NCBI GenBank assembly: GCA_950295325.1
Contig: OX485807.1
Coordinates: 39,898,440 to 39,962,439 of the forward strand
Length of the DNA stretch: 64,000 bases
DNA from: Polytrichum commune
Lineage: Eukaryota; Streptophyta; Polytrichopsida; Polytrichales; Polytrichaceae
Direction of reading: 5' to 3'
The notes beneath the pieces are model-generated. The model searched no databases, was not told the DNA's origin, and saw only the letters and a program-made list of their open reading frames with translations. Within the stretch, counting starts at the first letter, position 1. Each line of letters starts with the position of its first letter. Made by a program: the position numbers and the translations under genes. Shown here piece after piece: positions 52,477 to 64,000 of the stretch.

Positions 52477-55040
52477 GGTAGACGCTAAAGGGACCCCAAT
52501 GAGCTCTGTCCGGGGTGACAGACGTTGGTGGGGCCCACCACCGCCTCTGCCCCCCGAAACTTTTCGCGTCCCTACCCACGCAGTTCGGGCAACGCTGCCC
52601 GACATCTCTTCCCAAATGCTTCTCTTCCTTGATGTCTGCCACTTCAATAAAATAGCAATTGCTTTTTAGCAAAAACAATTCAATATCATGGTGTTGTCCT
52701 TCACTACAATTGTCCTTCAGTAGGATTGAAGGCCGCTTCTCCATATAACCCATATTGAATGCACTTCATCTTCAAGGTCTAAAATCCAATATATATGTTC
52801 ACTTCCAGTGAATAAATAAGCAATTGATTGGGATTTCCTTTTCAAGGTGAAACCGACAATAAAGCATGTAATTAACTTGGAGGTCAAAAACATTATAAAA
52901 GCCTCATTAACATTGAGGCAATATCTATTGAGACTTACCATTGAAAGGGACATTGTCATTCTAAAATGAAACTAAAATTAACGTTTCTATTTTTAGTATG
53001 TTTATTTTATAATAATCTAGGTATTGCCTTCTATTTCCGCAAGTATTTATACACATTGTCCTTCGGGACCGATTGTCCTTCATCACTTTTGTCCTTCACT
53101 GCAATTGTCCTTCAGGACTCAGTTTTGTCCTTCATGTGTGTTGTCCTTCATAGTAGGATTCAAGGCTGCTTCTCCATATTACCCATATTAATTGCACTTC
53201 ATTTTTAAGGTCCAAAATTGAATATATAAGCAATTGATTGGGACTTCCTTTTGCGAAGTTAAACCGTCAAGTTAATCCTACTTAAGCTGAAACTAAATGA
53301 ATGACATATTGTTAATGAAACTAAATGAAGAATAAATTTTTAATAAAATTAATTAAAGAACAAACTTTAATGAAAGAAATTTAAAAAATAAACTTATAAT
53401 GAAACTAACTGAAGGACAAACTATAAATGAAATTAACTGAATGACAAACTTATAATGAAACTAACTAATTTTAAAAACTAACTTATAATAAACTTAAGTG
53501 AAGAATGAAGCTTAATGAAACTAACTAAAGGAAAAAACTTTAATGAAACTAAATGAAGGACAAAATTCCAATGAAACTAATTAAAAGACAAACCTTTAAT
53601 GAAACTAAGTGAATGACAACCCATAAATTAAACTAACTAAAGGAGAAACTTCTAATGAAACTAAATGAAGAATAAATCATTAATGAAACTAACTGAAGAA
53701 CAAACTTATAATGAACCTAAAGAAAGAACAAATCTTCAATAAAACTAACTGAAAGACAAATTTCTAGTAAAACTAATTGAAGGACAAACCTTTAATGAAA
53801 CTAATTGAAGGACAATCTTTCAATGATATTAACCGAAAGACAAACATTTAATGGAAACTAATTAAAGGACAAAATTCTAATAAAATTAACTAATGAACAA
53901 ACATTTAATGAAACTAATTGAAGGACAAACTCCTATGAAACTAACGGAAGGACAAACTTGCTTAAAACAATTGAAAAAAAGAAAGTAATGAAGAAAAAAC
54001 CTATCATTAAAATAAACTCAAATATGTATTGTATAATTAATTAGGATACATAAAAATATTCATACACATTGATAGTACGGTATGAATACTTGTGTGAAAG
54101 TAAAAAATATTAACTAAATTAAACACACTAAAAAATAAACATTAATTTTAGTTTCATTTTAGAATGAAAAAACCCTTTTCAATAATAAGTCACAATAAAC
54201 ACAACCTTGGTGCTAATGAGACTTTTGAAATGTTTTTGACTTCCAATTTAATTACATGTTTTATTGACGGTTTAACTTTGCAAAAGGAAGTCCCAATCAA
54301 TTGCTTATATATTCAATTTTGGACCTTAAAAATGAAGTGCAATTAATGTGGGTAATATGGAGAAGCAACCTTGAATCCTACTATGAAGGACAACACACAT
54401 GAAGGACAAAACTGAGTCCTGAAGGACAATTGCAGTGAAGGACAAGAGTGATGAAGGACAATGTGTATAAATACTTGCGGAAATAGAAGGTAATACCTAG
54501 ATTATTATAAAATAAACATACTAAAAATAGAAACGTTAATTTTAGTTTCATTTTAGAATGACAATGTCCCTTTCAATGGTAAGTCTCAATAGATATTACC
54601 TCAATGTTAATGAGGCTTTTGTAATGCTTTTGATCTCCAAGTTAATTACATGCTTTATTGTCGGTTTCACCTTGAAAAGGAAATTCCAATCAATTGTTTA
54701 TTTACTCACTGGAAGTGAACATATATATTGGATTTTGGACCTTGAAGATGAAGTGCATTCAATATGGGTTATATGGAGAAGCGGCCTTCAATCCTACTGA
54801 AGGACAATTGTAGTGAAGGACAACACCATGATATTGAATTTTTTTTGCTAAAATGCAATTGCTATTTTATTGAAGTGGCAGACATCAAGGAAGAGAAGCA
54901 TTTGGGAAGAGATGTCGGGCAGCGTTGCCCGAACTGCGTGGGTAGGGACGCGAAAAGTTTCGGGGGGCAGAGGTGGTGGTGGGCCCCACCAACGTCTGTC
55001 ACGCCGGACAGAGCTCGTTGGGGTCCCTTTAGCGTCTGCC
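52477..55040. mobile_element. Foldback MULE-type element, 9-bp target duplication
   Basis: A 2,564-bp element with long inverted arms of about 790 bp: 52477 to about 53268 and about 54250 to 55040. The arms are about 97 percent alike by eye. Tips are GG(T/C)AGACGCTAAAGGGACC. Both sides carry GTGGTAATC (52468-52476 and 55041-55049), a 9-bp duplication typical of Mutator-like elements. The outer 180 bp of each arm are GC-rich. No transposase frame is present; the long open frames in the arms are mirror copies of each other and non-coding. It is a non-autonomous element. Confidence 0.88.
53287..53959. repeat. Minisatellite core of the foldback element
   Basis: About 25 diverged units of about 27 bp, consensus around 'taatgaaactaactgaagga' plus 'caaact'. 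The core word TGAAGGACA also recurs in the arms: as TGTCCTTCA several times at 53080-53152, and TGAAGGACA at 54385-54460. The array fills most of the space between the arms. Confidence 0.85.
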
Positions 55041-55049
55041 GTGGTAATC

Positions 55050-55743
55050 TTACCCTGTCTCTTTTACTGCTCCGCTCGTATCTTTAGGGTTACCCTTACT
55101 TGAGGTTACATTAGGTTACTGGATCTGTGCTTTTGCAATGTGTATCTCATTGAACCACACAGTGATTCCTGTGTTCCTACGAAAGCTTGTCCAACCCAAC
55201 CACCTCGGAGGACAATGTATCGGTATATTAATGTACTGTAGGTCTGAGAGTTGGTTCACAAGTTGAAGGTCAATCCACAGCTCGATTCAGCTCGGAGGAC
55301 AGTTTTGTTGAAGTAATTTTCTGGCTGACCATACAGCTAGACTGTCTGAAGGAGGGAATTCAACTTCTCGCCCGCACTTCTTACAAAATCTCAATTCAAT
55401 TCTGGATGTAGAGGCAAACTTGTCTTCGATCACAGAACTAGTTTTGCATTCAAGCAGTGTTCGGTATACCGAGCTGAATTAGTGGTTTCCAACTATAATG
55501 CCAGAAAATTGATAAACGGGTGCAGAGAACTGCGAAGTTCTTATTGTTCAGAGAATTTCAGTAGTATTCCAGTCGATGAGCTGACAAGCTCCGCAATTTC
55601 TCCGCTGCACTGTGAAACCACTTTGATACGAGGTGCTGTCGGCATTGTGAGTCTTGGTTATTCTGAATGTTTTGATAGTGAAAGCTAAATTTGAGTGTGT
55701 CCGCAGGAGCGCAGTGTAATACTTCTTTGCGGAGCTCGACAGA
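55050..55743. other. Upstream region of the PTC52-like gene
   Basis: Between the foldback element and the gene. 55050-55200 shares words with 47915-47990 (taccctg, cttttactgctcc, agtgattcct), a dispersed fragment. No clear TATA box chosen. The 5' leader of the gene probably lies within 55450-55743. Confidence 0.4.
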
Positions 55744-58700
55744 ATGTCGCTTCAACATCATCATGTGACATCGCTGCAACCGAGTAATTCATGTTCACGT
55801 CATCGCACTCGTGTTGGCCATGTCTTAGTTGCGACCAAGAATTTTCGGGAGCTATTGTTGCAACACGGTAACCGGAAGAAGGTAGGCTAATCAACTGCGC
55901 ACCTCGTCCCATTTCACATCGCCTCGCTTGTAGGCATCTCTGAATGTGCAATGCCAAGTGCAGTCTACTGAATGTGCATCTTACAAGTAAATTCTTCTCC
56001 TCGATTTGGATTTGCTCACCATCTCGTACCAATCATGTGTTTAATATCCTAGGAGAAGTGGGCTAGTTGGATGAAGTAACCATCCAAGATCCATCTACCA
56101 CGGGGAGGAAAGTGTGGTGCACATCCCTTGGAAACGCAAGGTATGTTTCTGCAGTAGAAGGAGAACGTGCTGGTAAGATATATGGGCTAGGTAACTCCCG
56201 AGGACCGGCTCCAGGGTCGAGCGCCATTTCCTCTAAATCCTCTGATCATGGATACCTAAGACTTAGATTGAAAATCAGTGAGGACAAGCGTTATGCTGAT
56301 ATGGAAGTCGTCCTCTTCCCCAATCCTGGAACTCTCGTGACCTCAGGCGCCAAATTGGGTATGCAATGCAACCCCTTTACGTCAATTATAATTAATTCTC
56401 ACATGGATGGTGCATCCACGTGGAGCAGAGTGCGCATGCATTGCGATGCAAGAGCGGCCGGAAAGTGTACGCAATTGCCGAGCCTCCCACTCGGACTGGT
56501 GGCGATGCGCCTAATTCCTTGTCGGAGAAGCCGAGCGCACAAGAGGATGAGATTAAGCGCGGGAGGAGCTTCGACTGGAACAGGCAGTGGTACCCGGTGG
56601 CCGTCACGAACGATCTGCACACCGATGCTCCCTACGGAGTGACCGTTATCGGTCGCCCGCTGGCCGTGTGGTGGGACGCATCGAGTAGCAAGTGGCAAGT
56701 GTACGCGGACGAGTGCCCCCACCGCCTAGCGCCCTTGTCCGAGGGAAGCATTACCGAGGACGGGCAACTGCGGTGCTCGTACCATGGCTGGACCTTCAAA
56801 GGCGATGGTGGCGACTGCACCCGAATCCCTCAAGCTCTTCCCGCCTCTGCTCGACCGGTACGTAAGAATCCACCCCTTCGTCCACGAGTCTTCCGAATCT
56901 TACACATTCCACCCCTTTGAAATCTTCTCGAGTTTGTTGAAACCAAGAGATTTTTCTTCCCAGATCTTCATAATGAAGCTGGCTTCCACATCCAAGTGGT
57001 TGATCATGGTATATGTTGGTGATAGTGGACCAAAAAGACATGTATTTTCAAACAGACTGTACTACGTCCTCACAGACTGTAACTATAATAGGTTGAATTC
57101 ACGACATAATAAAGGGGACCTATATGATCTCATTCAAGAAGAAAGGACGTCTTCACCTTGATATTGAGTAAGATATTCATATGAACTCCAAAAATGATGA
57201 AGAAAATGGCTATGACCTCAGTTTAAATTTCCTAATCATGTAGTCCTATCCGTGTGTGCACTGAGATCATCAGAGAAGTGGGTGCAGAGCTAAAGCTGTC
57301 AGTTTTGAACCCACTTACCTTACATACTCAACGCTGCCAACTAAGTGACTAAGATCGGGCTTAGATCAATCCTTAACCCTCAATAATTGCCCACGGGCGC
57401 AAATTTCCAATGAACTTGGAACTTTTACACCAACCTTATCCTCAATGTCGAGGAGGGCCAATTCAGCCCACTACCACCAGGCAACCCCAAGAAAAGTGAA
57501 GAAACCTGCTTAGGGGTTAATGCCCTACACAACCCAAACAACACATTGTGAGCTTATTGAACTGATTCAGTTACAGTGTAAAAATCTAAGAACCTCTACA
57601 AGAACATTGGTCGGAGCCGCATGAGATTCAATACCCACTCAGAGATTTGGATTGCAAGCGATCAAATCTGAAGATGATGTCTGAATTAAAACAAGCTTGA
57701 CTTGGATTGCAGTTGCATGAATCCAAACGAGCCTGCGTGCAAGTTTATCCTAGCATGGAGCAGCAAGGTATCCTCTGGTTTTGGCCGGACCTTTCTCAAG
57801 GCTCCATCAATGTAGAGGCAGCTGCAAGCCCACCGCCGAGTTTTCCATGGTTGAGCAACCCAGATTTTACGTATGACATGTCAACTCGCGACCTGGAGTA
57901 TGGGTGAGCCCGCGAGAGAGAGAGAGAGAGAGCTTCAACTGTGGTGAGCATGAATGGGGGACACACTTGCACGATGCTCAAACTTAAAACTGACACATGT
58001 TGATAGGGCTAAGATATGGACCAAATTGCTGTTGTCTGTCGGAGGTGGTCTCGTTTGGAAAAAGGGAGCCCTCAGGGAGCCAACTCACTCCAAGGTTAAC
58101 TTTAGTTTGTGTGTTTTTATCTTGGTTTATGATCGACGGTTGATCGGGTTAACTTACATATGGGCTCGGTCAATGCTCAAAAGGTGAATTTGTGAGATAT
58201 GAGTTTCAAAATGTGAGATGTGTTTTCATGCAGAAATATGTAGAGTTTAGGGCGTTTTTAATCGGTTATGGACGACAGCGATGAGGGGGAGGGCATCGTG
58301 GGATTTGAGGGCACGGCCATGAGGACGGGAGCCCGAGGGCAATGGCCGAAATTCTCATAATGACCGATCCGAAGTGCATTACACTTTATAAAACATAAGT
58401 CCTTTTACTTGTACGACGGACATAATGGGAAAAAGATCTGAACAGACGGGTATTCCGCATTGACAGAATGCCCTCCCCTCCAAAATGAGGATAGTATGCT
58501 TGAGAACGGACATACATTAAGAGAAGTTTTTTATGTGTGTATAACCACATATCGGCCGTGATGATGTTGAGTGTTGATGTAAAGGTTGATGTATGAGCCT
58601 TCGTCTTTTGAGTGTCAATGGGATTTGACTTGGTTGGGTAGCATTGCTGGGGACTTGGGGTCACAATCATGACATAATGTGAAGTCTATGAGTTGGATGC

Positions 58701-61700
58701 CCGAAGTGTTCTCAACTGTTGAGGTTGTGGTGGAGGTTAGGAGTTGATTCCGTTGTAGTAGATTATCTGGTTTAAGTCTAGCAGCTATTCATGTCATTGT
58801 CAAGTTTGCTAATCAAGTTGCTCAGTGTTTAGGGGGCTCTGTTTTTCACAGGTACGAAACTTTGGTGGAGAATCTGGTGGACCCTGCTCACGCCCCATTT
58901 GCTCACCACAACATTCAGGCGAGTATCATGATTTCAATTACCAGTCTAGCATTCAATTTGACATCGCTTGTGGGTGGGAATTAAATGTGGTTTCGGAGGT
59001 CAGGTACCATCTGTGTCTGACTGTATTGCACCTTGTTGAATCGGTTCTTGGGCTATAGGGAAGTCGAGAAACGGCGTTCCCGTTGACTTTGAGGGTGACA
59101 AAGATTGATCCTTCAGGACATGTGGGTGATGGTGATTTCGGAACTGTGGTTTTCAAAGGCCCTTGTTCTGTATCTTATGATATCAAATTCCCTCCGCACA
59201 TCACAATGCAAGATACCATTCCGGTAAGACAGCCAGTCGTTTACAAGATTGTGTATGCTGCTGTAACATTTTGTTGCGAAGATTGTTGTAGCTCTCTACA
59301 TACATATATTGTTATTCCATTCTAATCGGGCAATTTAGTGTAGCAGGGAGCGGTAAGCTCTGTTTTGCATAACATTCTTGAGTGGTTGGAAGACCTCTCC
59401 CATTAGATTTGCATCCCTCCAACATATTCCAAGACATGCCAGAAAGGATTCCCTCCCGGGGTGGCAACTCTCCCTTTAAGCAGAGTTGTTTCTAAATCAC
59501 TTCTATCACTTCTAATACTTCTAATGAAGGGATGATTTCTATTTTCACAAAGAAGAGAAACATGCATGGAAAGAGGGCACTGAGAGGAATCCATTAATAT
59601 GATTGGTGTCTGAATTTTAAATATCATTTTTAGAACTAATTAGAAGATTTTTTTTCTCTAAAACAGGGATCACCATCCGGACCCCCTAGGTGTTGAATTT
59701 CACTTCGAAGAAGATTTACAGAATTTCTTGGAATTTATAGTGACCTTAAATATGCCTATAAATGCGAAAGTAGCTCCCAAATAATGCTTCTTAGAAATAG
59801 TTTAGCAGCTCAAACTAAAGACAGTTGCCACCCTGGAGATTCCCTTTTGGAAATCAATTAAGTTGAAATCTAGACAATGTGTGTTGGTTTCAAGCTCTAC
59901 AATAGGTGACCTTGCGGTGAAGACCCATTGCCACTAACCTACTCTCGACTTTCATGCCCAGAATTGAGGACTCCTTTCCTGGAGATGGGGTCCTTGAACC
60001 AAATAGAGAAGGGCGGAAGCGCACGAATTACAAAGGCTTAATAATGTTGTGAGGTCTACTTCGTGGTATGCAAGCCTGACTAATTCTATGGTGGACTTGT
60101 GATGATGACAGGGTGAAAACTCGGGAAACAATTTCATGAAGGCAATATTCATCCTTCTAAACAAATTGAACCCGAAAAAGGAAAGGTTGGCAGGTCTTAT
60201 AGCATTGTGCATTCCAGTGTCACCAGGGCGGAGTCGCCTCATTTGGTCATTTCCTCGAAATTTCGGAACGTCCTTATTGAAGACCGTGCCAAAGTGGGTG
60301 TTACACATGACCAATAACTTGGTGCTTGATTCGGATATGACCCTCCTCAATTTCTTGGTGAGTTTTCCTCTTTTACTGATACTTTCCAGAGCCCACCATT
60401 AAAAGTGGACAGGGCCTCCAAACAAGGAAGCTCTTCCTTCATGCTTGCTCCCAGGGAGCCGGAGTTTAGGGAGCTAGAGTTTATAACTTTATACCTATAG
60501 ATATAATGGATTCTCAAAACAGAGGGATCATGATGTCAAATGTATGGAATCAAACACTCACCCAAGAACATAATGGTTATCAGAACTCGTCACAATTTTG
60601 CATCCATGGAGATGTGATATCGTCTTAATTCCCAGGTTTTGTCCATGAGTTCATTGGTTATGACTAAATGATCAGCTCAAGTAGGTGGATGAGCCGATGC
60701 TCGTCATCCATCCTCATCTCATCAGCTATCTTGTCCATAGCATTCTAGAGTGGTGTTGGCGGCGTCCCTTTCGTGACACCACTCACAAGCTTTTACACAC
60801 CTCTTGACTTCGAGTCCAACAAGGCGTCGTACGGTTTCCTTCGAGTGCAACTACAAATGGATATCATTTGAATGAGATACTTGATCTAACTAAACCCACA
60901 CTAGATATATGCCAAGATGGCGTGGGCTAGAGGCATTAAGTACATCAAGGGTAACCTTTTCTTTGTCAAAGCTCTCGTTGAGGTGTCCTTTGTAGATGTG
61001 ACATCCTCAGGATTACTTGCAACTAGAAGCTTCACCGACATTAGTTCATGTGTTGGTTCTCTTCAGTGATTTTAGTGGCAGGTCTGTGGTCGTTGGTGGT
61101 CTCAGGGTTGTCCTTGGCTAGTGGTTTGGTGGATGGTCTGCAGTGGTGGTTACGTGTCTTGTTCTCTTTTACGTGGTGGTGTGACCTCCCCTTGAAGTGG
61201 GAGCATTATCTTGATTCTTAATCTATTGGCGTCGGCTTTTTGGCCTCCTGCCTCAACAAATTATTAAAAAGAAACAAAAAACAACCACATCTAGTGTTGA
61301 TTGATTCATAACTAACTGCTGGATATGGATATTAGAGTAGGGTCCTGTTATATTAGACTCCATGTAACCTTGAGGCCGAGTCTATTGGCTTCATAAAGAG
61401 TGACAACTGGCAGAGATTGTGTATGTGGTCACCAACGTTTGCAAATTCATTATCAGTTTTCAGCTTCTCACTTATTTAATTCATTAGTTGTGTATGTCGC
61501 TGTTTCCCATCCCAGGAAAGAAGATTGGAGGTTCACGGTGCAGACAAATGGACTGAGTTTTGTTACGCACCTGCACCGGCAGATGGCTATGTCCATGCAT
61601 TCCGGAAATGGCTGCGAGATTATGCAGGTGGGGCTCCCGATTGGGCAGGACGATTTGAGAACCGGTTGCCACCTTCTCCACCCAAAAGGATTATGATGGA

Positions 61701-63107
61701 CAGGTAAGTGCAACTAGTGCAAGGGGGTAGGTTTAGGGTTTAGGGCTCATGTTAATCGGTGTGTCATGTGCACAGCCATCGCTACCACTGCTATTCTGTA
61801 TATCTAATTTACCACGGCACTGAAATTGATGTGTAATGTTGATCGGAGTGGCCTCCATGACTTATCCTGTAATAGCAAGTATTCCAAGACAATTTCTCTA
61901 GTTGCCACCCAATGATTGCAAGATCATTCATGTGGTTTGATGTGTAATAATGTGGGTCACATCGAATCAATGGTATTGTGTTATGATTGTAAAGTGAAAT
62001 ATTGTCTCGTCACTTTACCTTACAATTACACTATACATTGATTTAGTGTTCCCTGCCCAATTCCTCATCAACTACGTAAATGATCTTTCAATCACTGGGT
62101 GGTAACCAAAGAAGGTGGCATAGGACACTTGCCAGCTACTACATAACAAGTCGTGGAGGCTACTCTAATTGATATGGCACATCAATTTGAATGCTACACT
62201 TAAATTAGATGTATATTGTAGTGTACAAGCTTAGTCAATCGATCTATGTCACATGCAAGTTTTATTCCATGTGTTGTCTGCTAGAAAACTGTTGGCATTT
62301 CACCTTACAATTACACAATACATATGATTTCGTGTACCCTGCACAATTCTTTGTCAACCTACATAATGGATCTTGCAATCATTGGGTGGCAACACAAGAA
62401 GGTGGCTCTGGACACTTGCTGGCGCATGACAAGTCATGGAGGCAAGGCCACTCTTATTGTCAACGTGGGGCATCAATTTTAATCCCACACTAAATTAGAT
62501 GCATACTGTAGTTTGTACAAAGCTCACTGATTTCTTCAACACTGATATGCAATTAGGTTGCCTTCGCAAATAGGTTGCCTCTTTACCCATGTAAATGACT
62601 TACTTTTGGGTCAAAACCGGATTACAAAATCTTAAGGTTGTCCATTCATCAGTACAGAAACCACATTAAAACCCTAATTCATGTATTTTATTACTGTGGT
62701 AATACACATTCAAACCATCTTGAAATGTTAATATATTAGTGTGGGGCAACCTAACTGCACATGTTGCTGTAGGTATCTCCATTTTGCATCACCTCAATCA
62801 ATTGTGTGCAATTTCCTGTGTTCTGTGCAGGTACTACACACATGTTCTCAAGTGCAAGGGATGTCACAGGGCTTTGAAGAATTTCAAAGTCCTGGAGGTG
62901 GTGTTGCAAGCTCTTTCAGTATCCTTGCTCGGCCTTGTGGCAGCTGTGGCTGCAACTACTGAGGTCCCATTGTTGCGACAAGTGAGACCTTTCACTGTTC
63001 CCCTTGTGTGTGTGGCTGTTGCATCTGCACTGCTATCTCGGTGGCTCTCGCGATTCATCTACAGAACTTTCTACTTCCAAGACTACAATCACGCCGCAAT
63101 CAAGTAG
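55744..63107 (+). CDS. PTC52: PTC52/ACD1-like Rieske oxygenase, chloroplast inner envelope
   Basis: Eight exons: 55744-55881, 56429-56857, 57713-57903, 58852-58918, 59059-59223, 60112-60357, 61516-61703 and 62831-63107; they sum to 1,701 bases in one frame, 566 aa. Exon 1 and the start of exon 2 are the least certain; exon 1 encodes a Ser/His/Arg-rich, acid-poor stretch fitting a transit peptide. The Rieske [2Fe-2S] site is C142-x-H144 and C162-x2-H165; the mononuclear iron site is N260-x2-D263-x2-H266-x4-H271 (VDPAHAPFAHH). C483-x2-C486 and two membrane helices (about 499-516 and 530-547) close the protein, as in the PAO/PTC52/TIC55 family. Words such as CIPVSPGRSRLIW and MDRYYTHVLKC place it with PTC52 rather than PAO. 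PTC52 was described as a protochlorophyllide-linked envelope protein; the exact reaction here is not shown by sequence. No stops or shifts break it. Confidence 0.88.
58919..59058 (+). other. GC-AG intron 4 of the PTC52-like gene
   Basis: Exon 4 ends ATTCAG and the intron begins GCGAGT; it ends CTATAG. Only this boundary keeps the frame (NIQ then GSRETAF). At 140 bp it is the shortest intron; the others (547, 855, 948, 888, 1158 and 1127 bp) use GT-AG. Confidence 0.75.
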
Positions 63108-63924
63108 GTGATCACCGCAATTACTTCTCAACTCCACTACGTATTTGCACTCCAGACTAGATTGCATGAAACACATTTCAATTGCGATGATTTAGTGGTT
63201 GATGATGGGAGTGACTTGCACTGAAAGGTGCACATGTAATACTATATAGTTACAAGTACATGTTATAGAGAAGCTTTATAAGAAAATTAGAGATTATAGT
63301 TTAATAGACAACATTGGGGGTTTATTGTAAGTAGGTCAAGTTACGTGGGCAAGGTGCATCTCCATCACAATGCCATCTTGTCACATATGTTCATTCCTTC
63401 CAGTTGCAGTAAATAAGGTGCAATTTATGTACAGTTTCAATAGAAAACTTGGGATTCACTGTCGTTGATAATTTAATCATGCAAACAGGCTGTGGGCCTG
63501 TTGAAAGTGTATGATCATGTGCATTTTGAGCACATGCTGAGGAGATTTTGCCCTTTTCCTATCAGCTTCAACTCACACCCAACTTGTAAGTGATAAAGCA
63601 AATGAAGAACTTAATTTAAACCTATAAATCTCCTAGCTCTGATATGTTGTCAAGCACAATTAATGGTGAATGTAAGCTCACATGATGTAATTTTTTGGTT
63701 TTATGCGATTGTAAACATGAATCTAATGAGAAAATAGTATTGAATTACTTATTTGATTCCTTCGGTAAAGTCCAAAATTCTCACATCATGGACCAAGTAA
63801 AAATCTAAGATGCACTTTACACTACTTCTAATAGTGCACATCTAGTGTAAGACTTCATTGTTATAATGGGTACATAAATGATATATATATATTCACACAC
63901 ACACACACACATATTATGAGACTT
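63108..63924. other. 3' flank of the PTC52-like gene, no further gene seen
   Basis: Likely contains the 3' untranslated region and polyadenylation region; candidate signals such as 'aataaggtg' (63412) are weak. A (CA)n run lies near 63895-63911. Confidence 0.45.
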
Positions 63925-64000
63925 CACTGAGTATTGTATTTAGTGTCACTAATTCTATGTCTTGCTTAATACTATTTGTAATTGACCTGTGTAGTGTCAC
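63925..64000. mobile_element. MITE of the 48025 family, cut by window end
   Basis: 'gtattgtatttagtgtcact', 'aattctatgtcttgc', 'taatactatttgtaattgac', 'tgtgtagtgtcac' match the left 100 bases of 48025-48404 in order. The rest lies beyond the window. Confidence 0.65.

Noticed and set aside
54764-55087. 107-codon frame with CPNC and Trp-rich words, mirrored on the minus strand at 52358-52753
   Set aside because: These are the two inverted arms of the foldback element; the frame runs off the arm end and has no known domain.
56067-56642. 191-codon open frame overlapping the Rieske exon
   Set aside because: Different frame from the Rieske exon, no motif, and it spans the predicted intron 1; the Rieske frame explains the overlap.

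Overview
The window looks like gene-poor, repeat-rich nuclear DNA of a plant (streptophyte). The evidence is a single intron-rich chloroplast-type Rieske oxygenase gene of the PTC52/ACD1-like family, plant Ty3 lineages (a Tat-like element and a chromovirus), Ty1/copia, hAT, MULE and many MITE remnants, and short interstitial TTTAGGG-type telomere motifs. The species cannot be named from the sequence. The host protein reads as clearly diverged from flowering-plant PTC52, so an alga of the charophyte grade, a bryophyte or a seed-free vascular plant is possible, but that is inference.

Layout. Positions 1-12,053 hold no recognisable host gene. They contain dispersed repeats, a tRNA-type SINE on the minus strand, three short retroposon tails ending in (TATC)n, at least seven MITEs of several families (one pogo/Emigrant-like), and copia debris. 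Positions 12,054-14,475 are nested wreckage of a chromovirus and a copia element, including a TTAA-flanked MITE with poly-G/poly-C ends.

Positions 14,476-34,783 are one giant (20,308 bp) Ty3/gypsy LTR retrotransposon that landed in the integrase of the older chromovirus. It has 2,367-bp LTRs that look identical, the 5-bp target duplication CATGA, a primer-binding site and a polypurine tract. Its genes run in order: ORF1 (212 aa), gag with three CCHC knuckles, protease, RT, RNase H, an eightfold tandem array of integrase-type H2C2 zinc-binding modules, integrase core (DDX35E), a C-terminal extension with 27-residue repeats, a 2-kb spacer, and an 880-aa coiled-coil ORF. pol is broken by a one-base frameshift at an A6 run and by one in-frame TAG. 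The module array is the most unusual thing in the window.

Positions 34,789-36,270 are the rest of the split chromovirus (integrase end, chromodomain, 3' LTR). Positions 36,271-50,467 are old dispersed repeats and further MITEs. Positions 50,468-51,181 are a hAT transposase remnant. Positions 52,477-55,040 are a foldback MULE-type element with about 790-bp inverted arms, a 9-bp target duplication and a minisatellite core.

Positions 55,744-63,107 hold the only likely working host gene: PTC52-like, eight exons, plus strand, 566 aa predicted, one GC-AG intron. The last 900 bases are non-coding and end in a MITE cut by the window edge.
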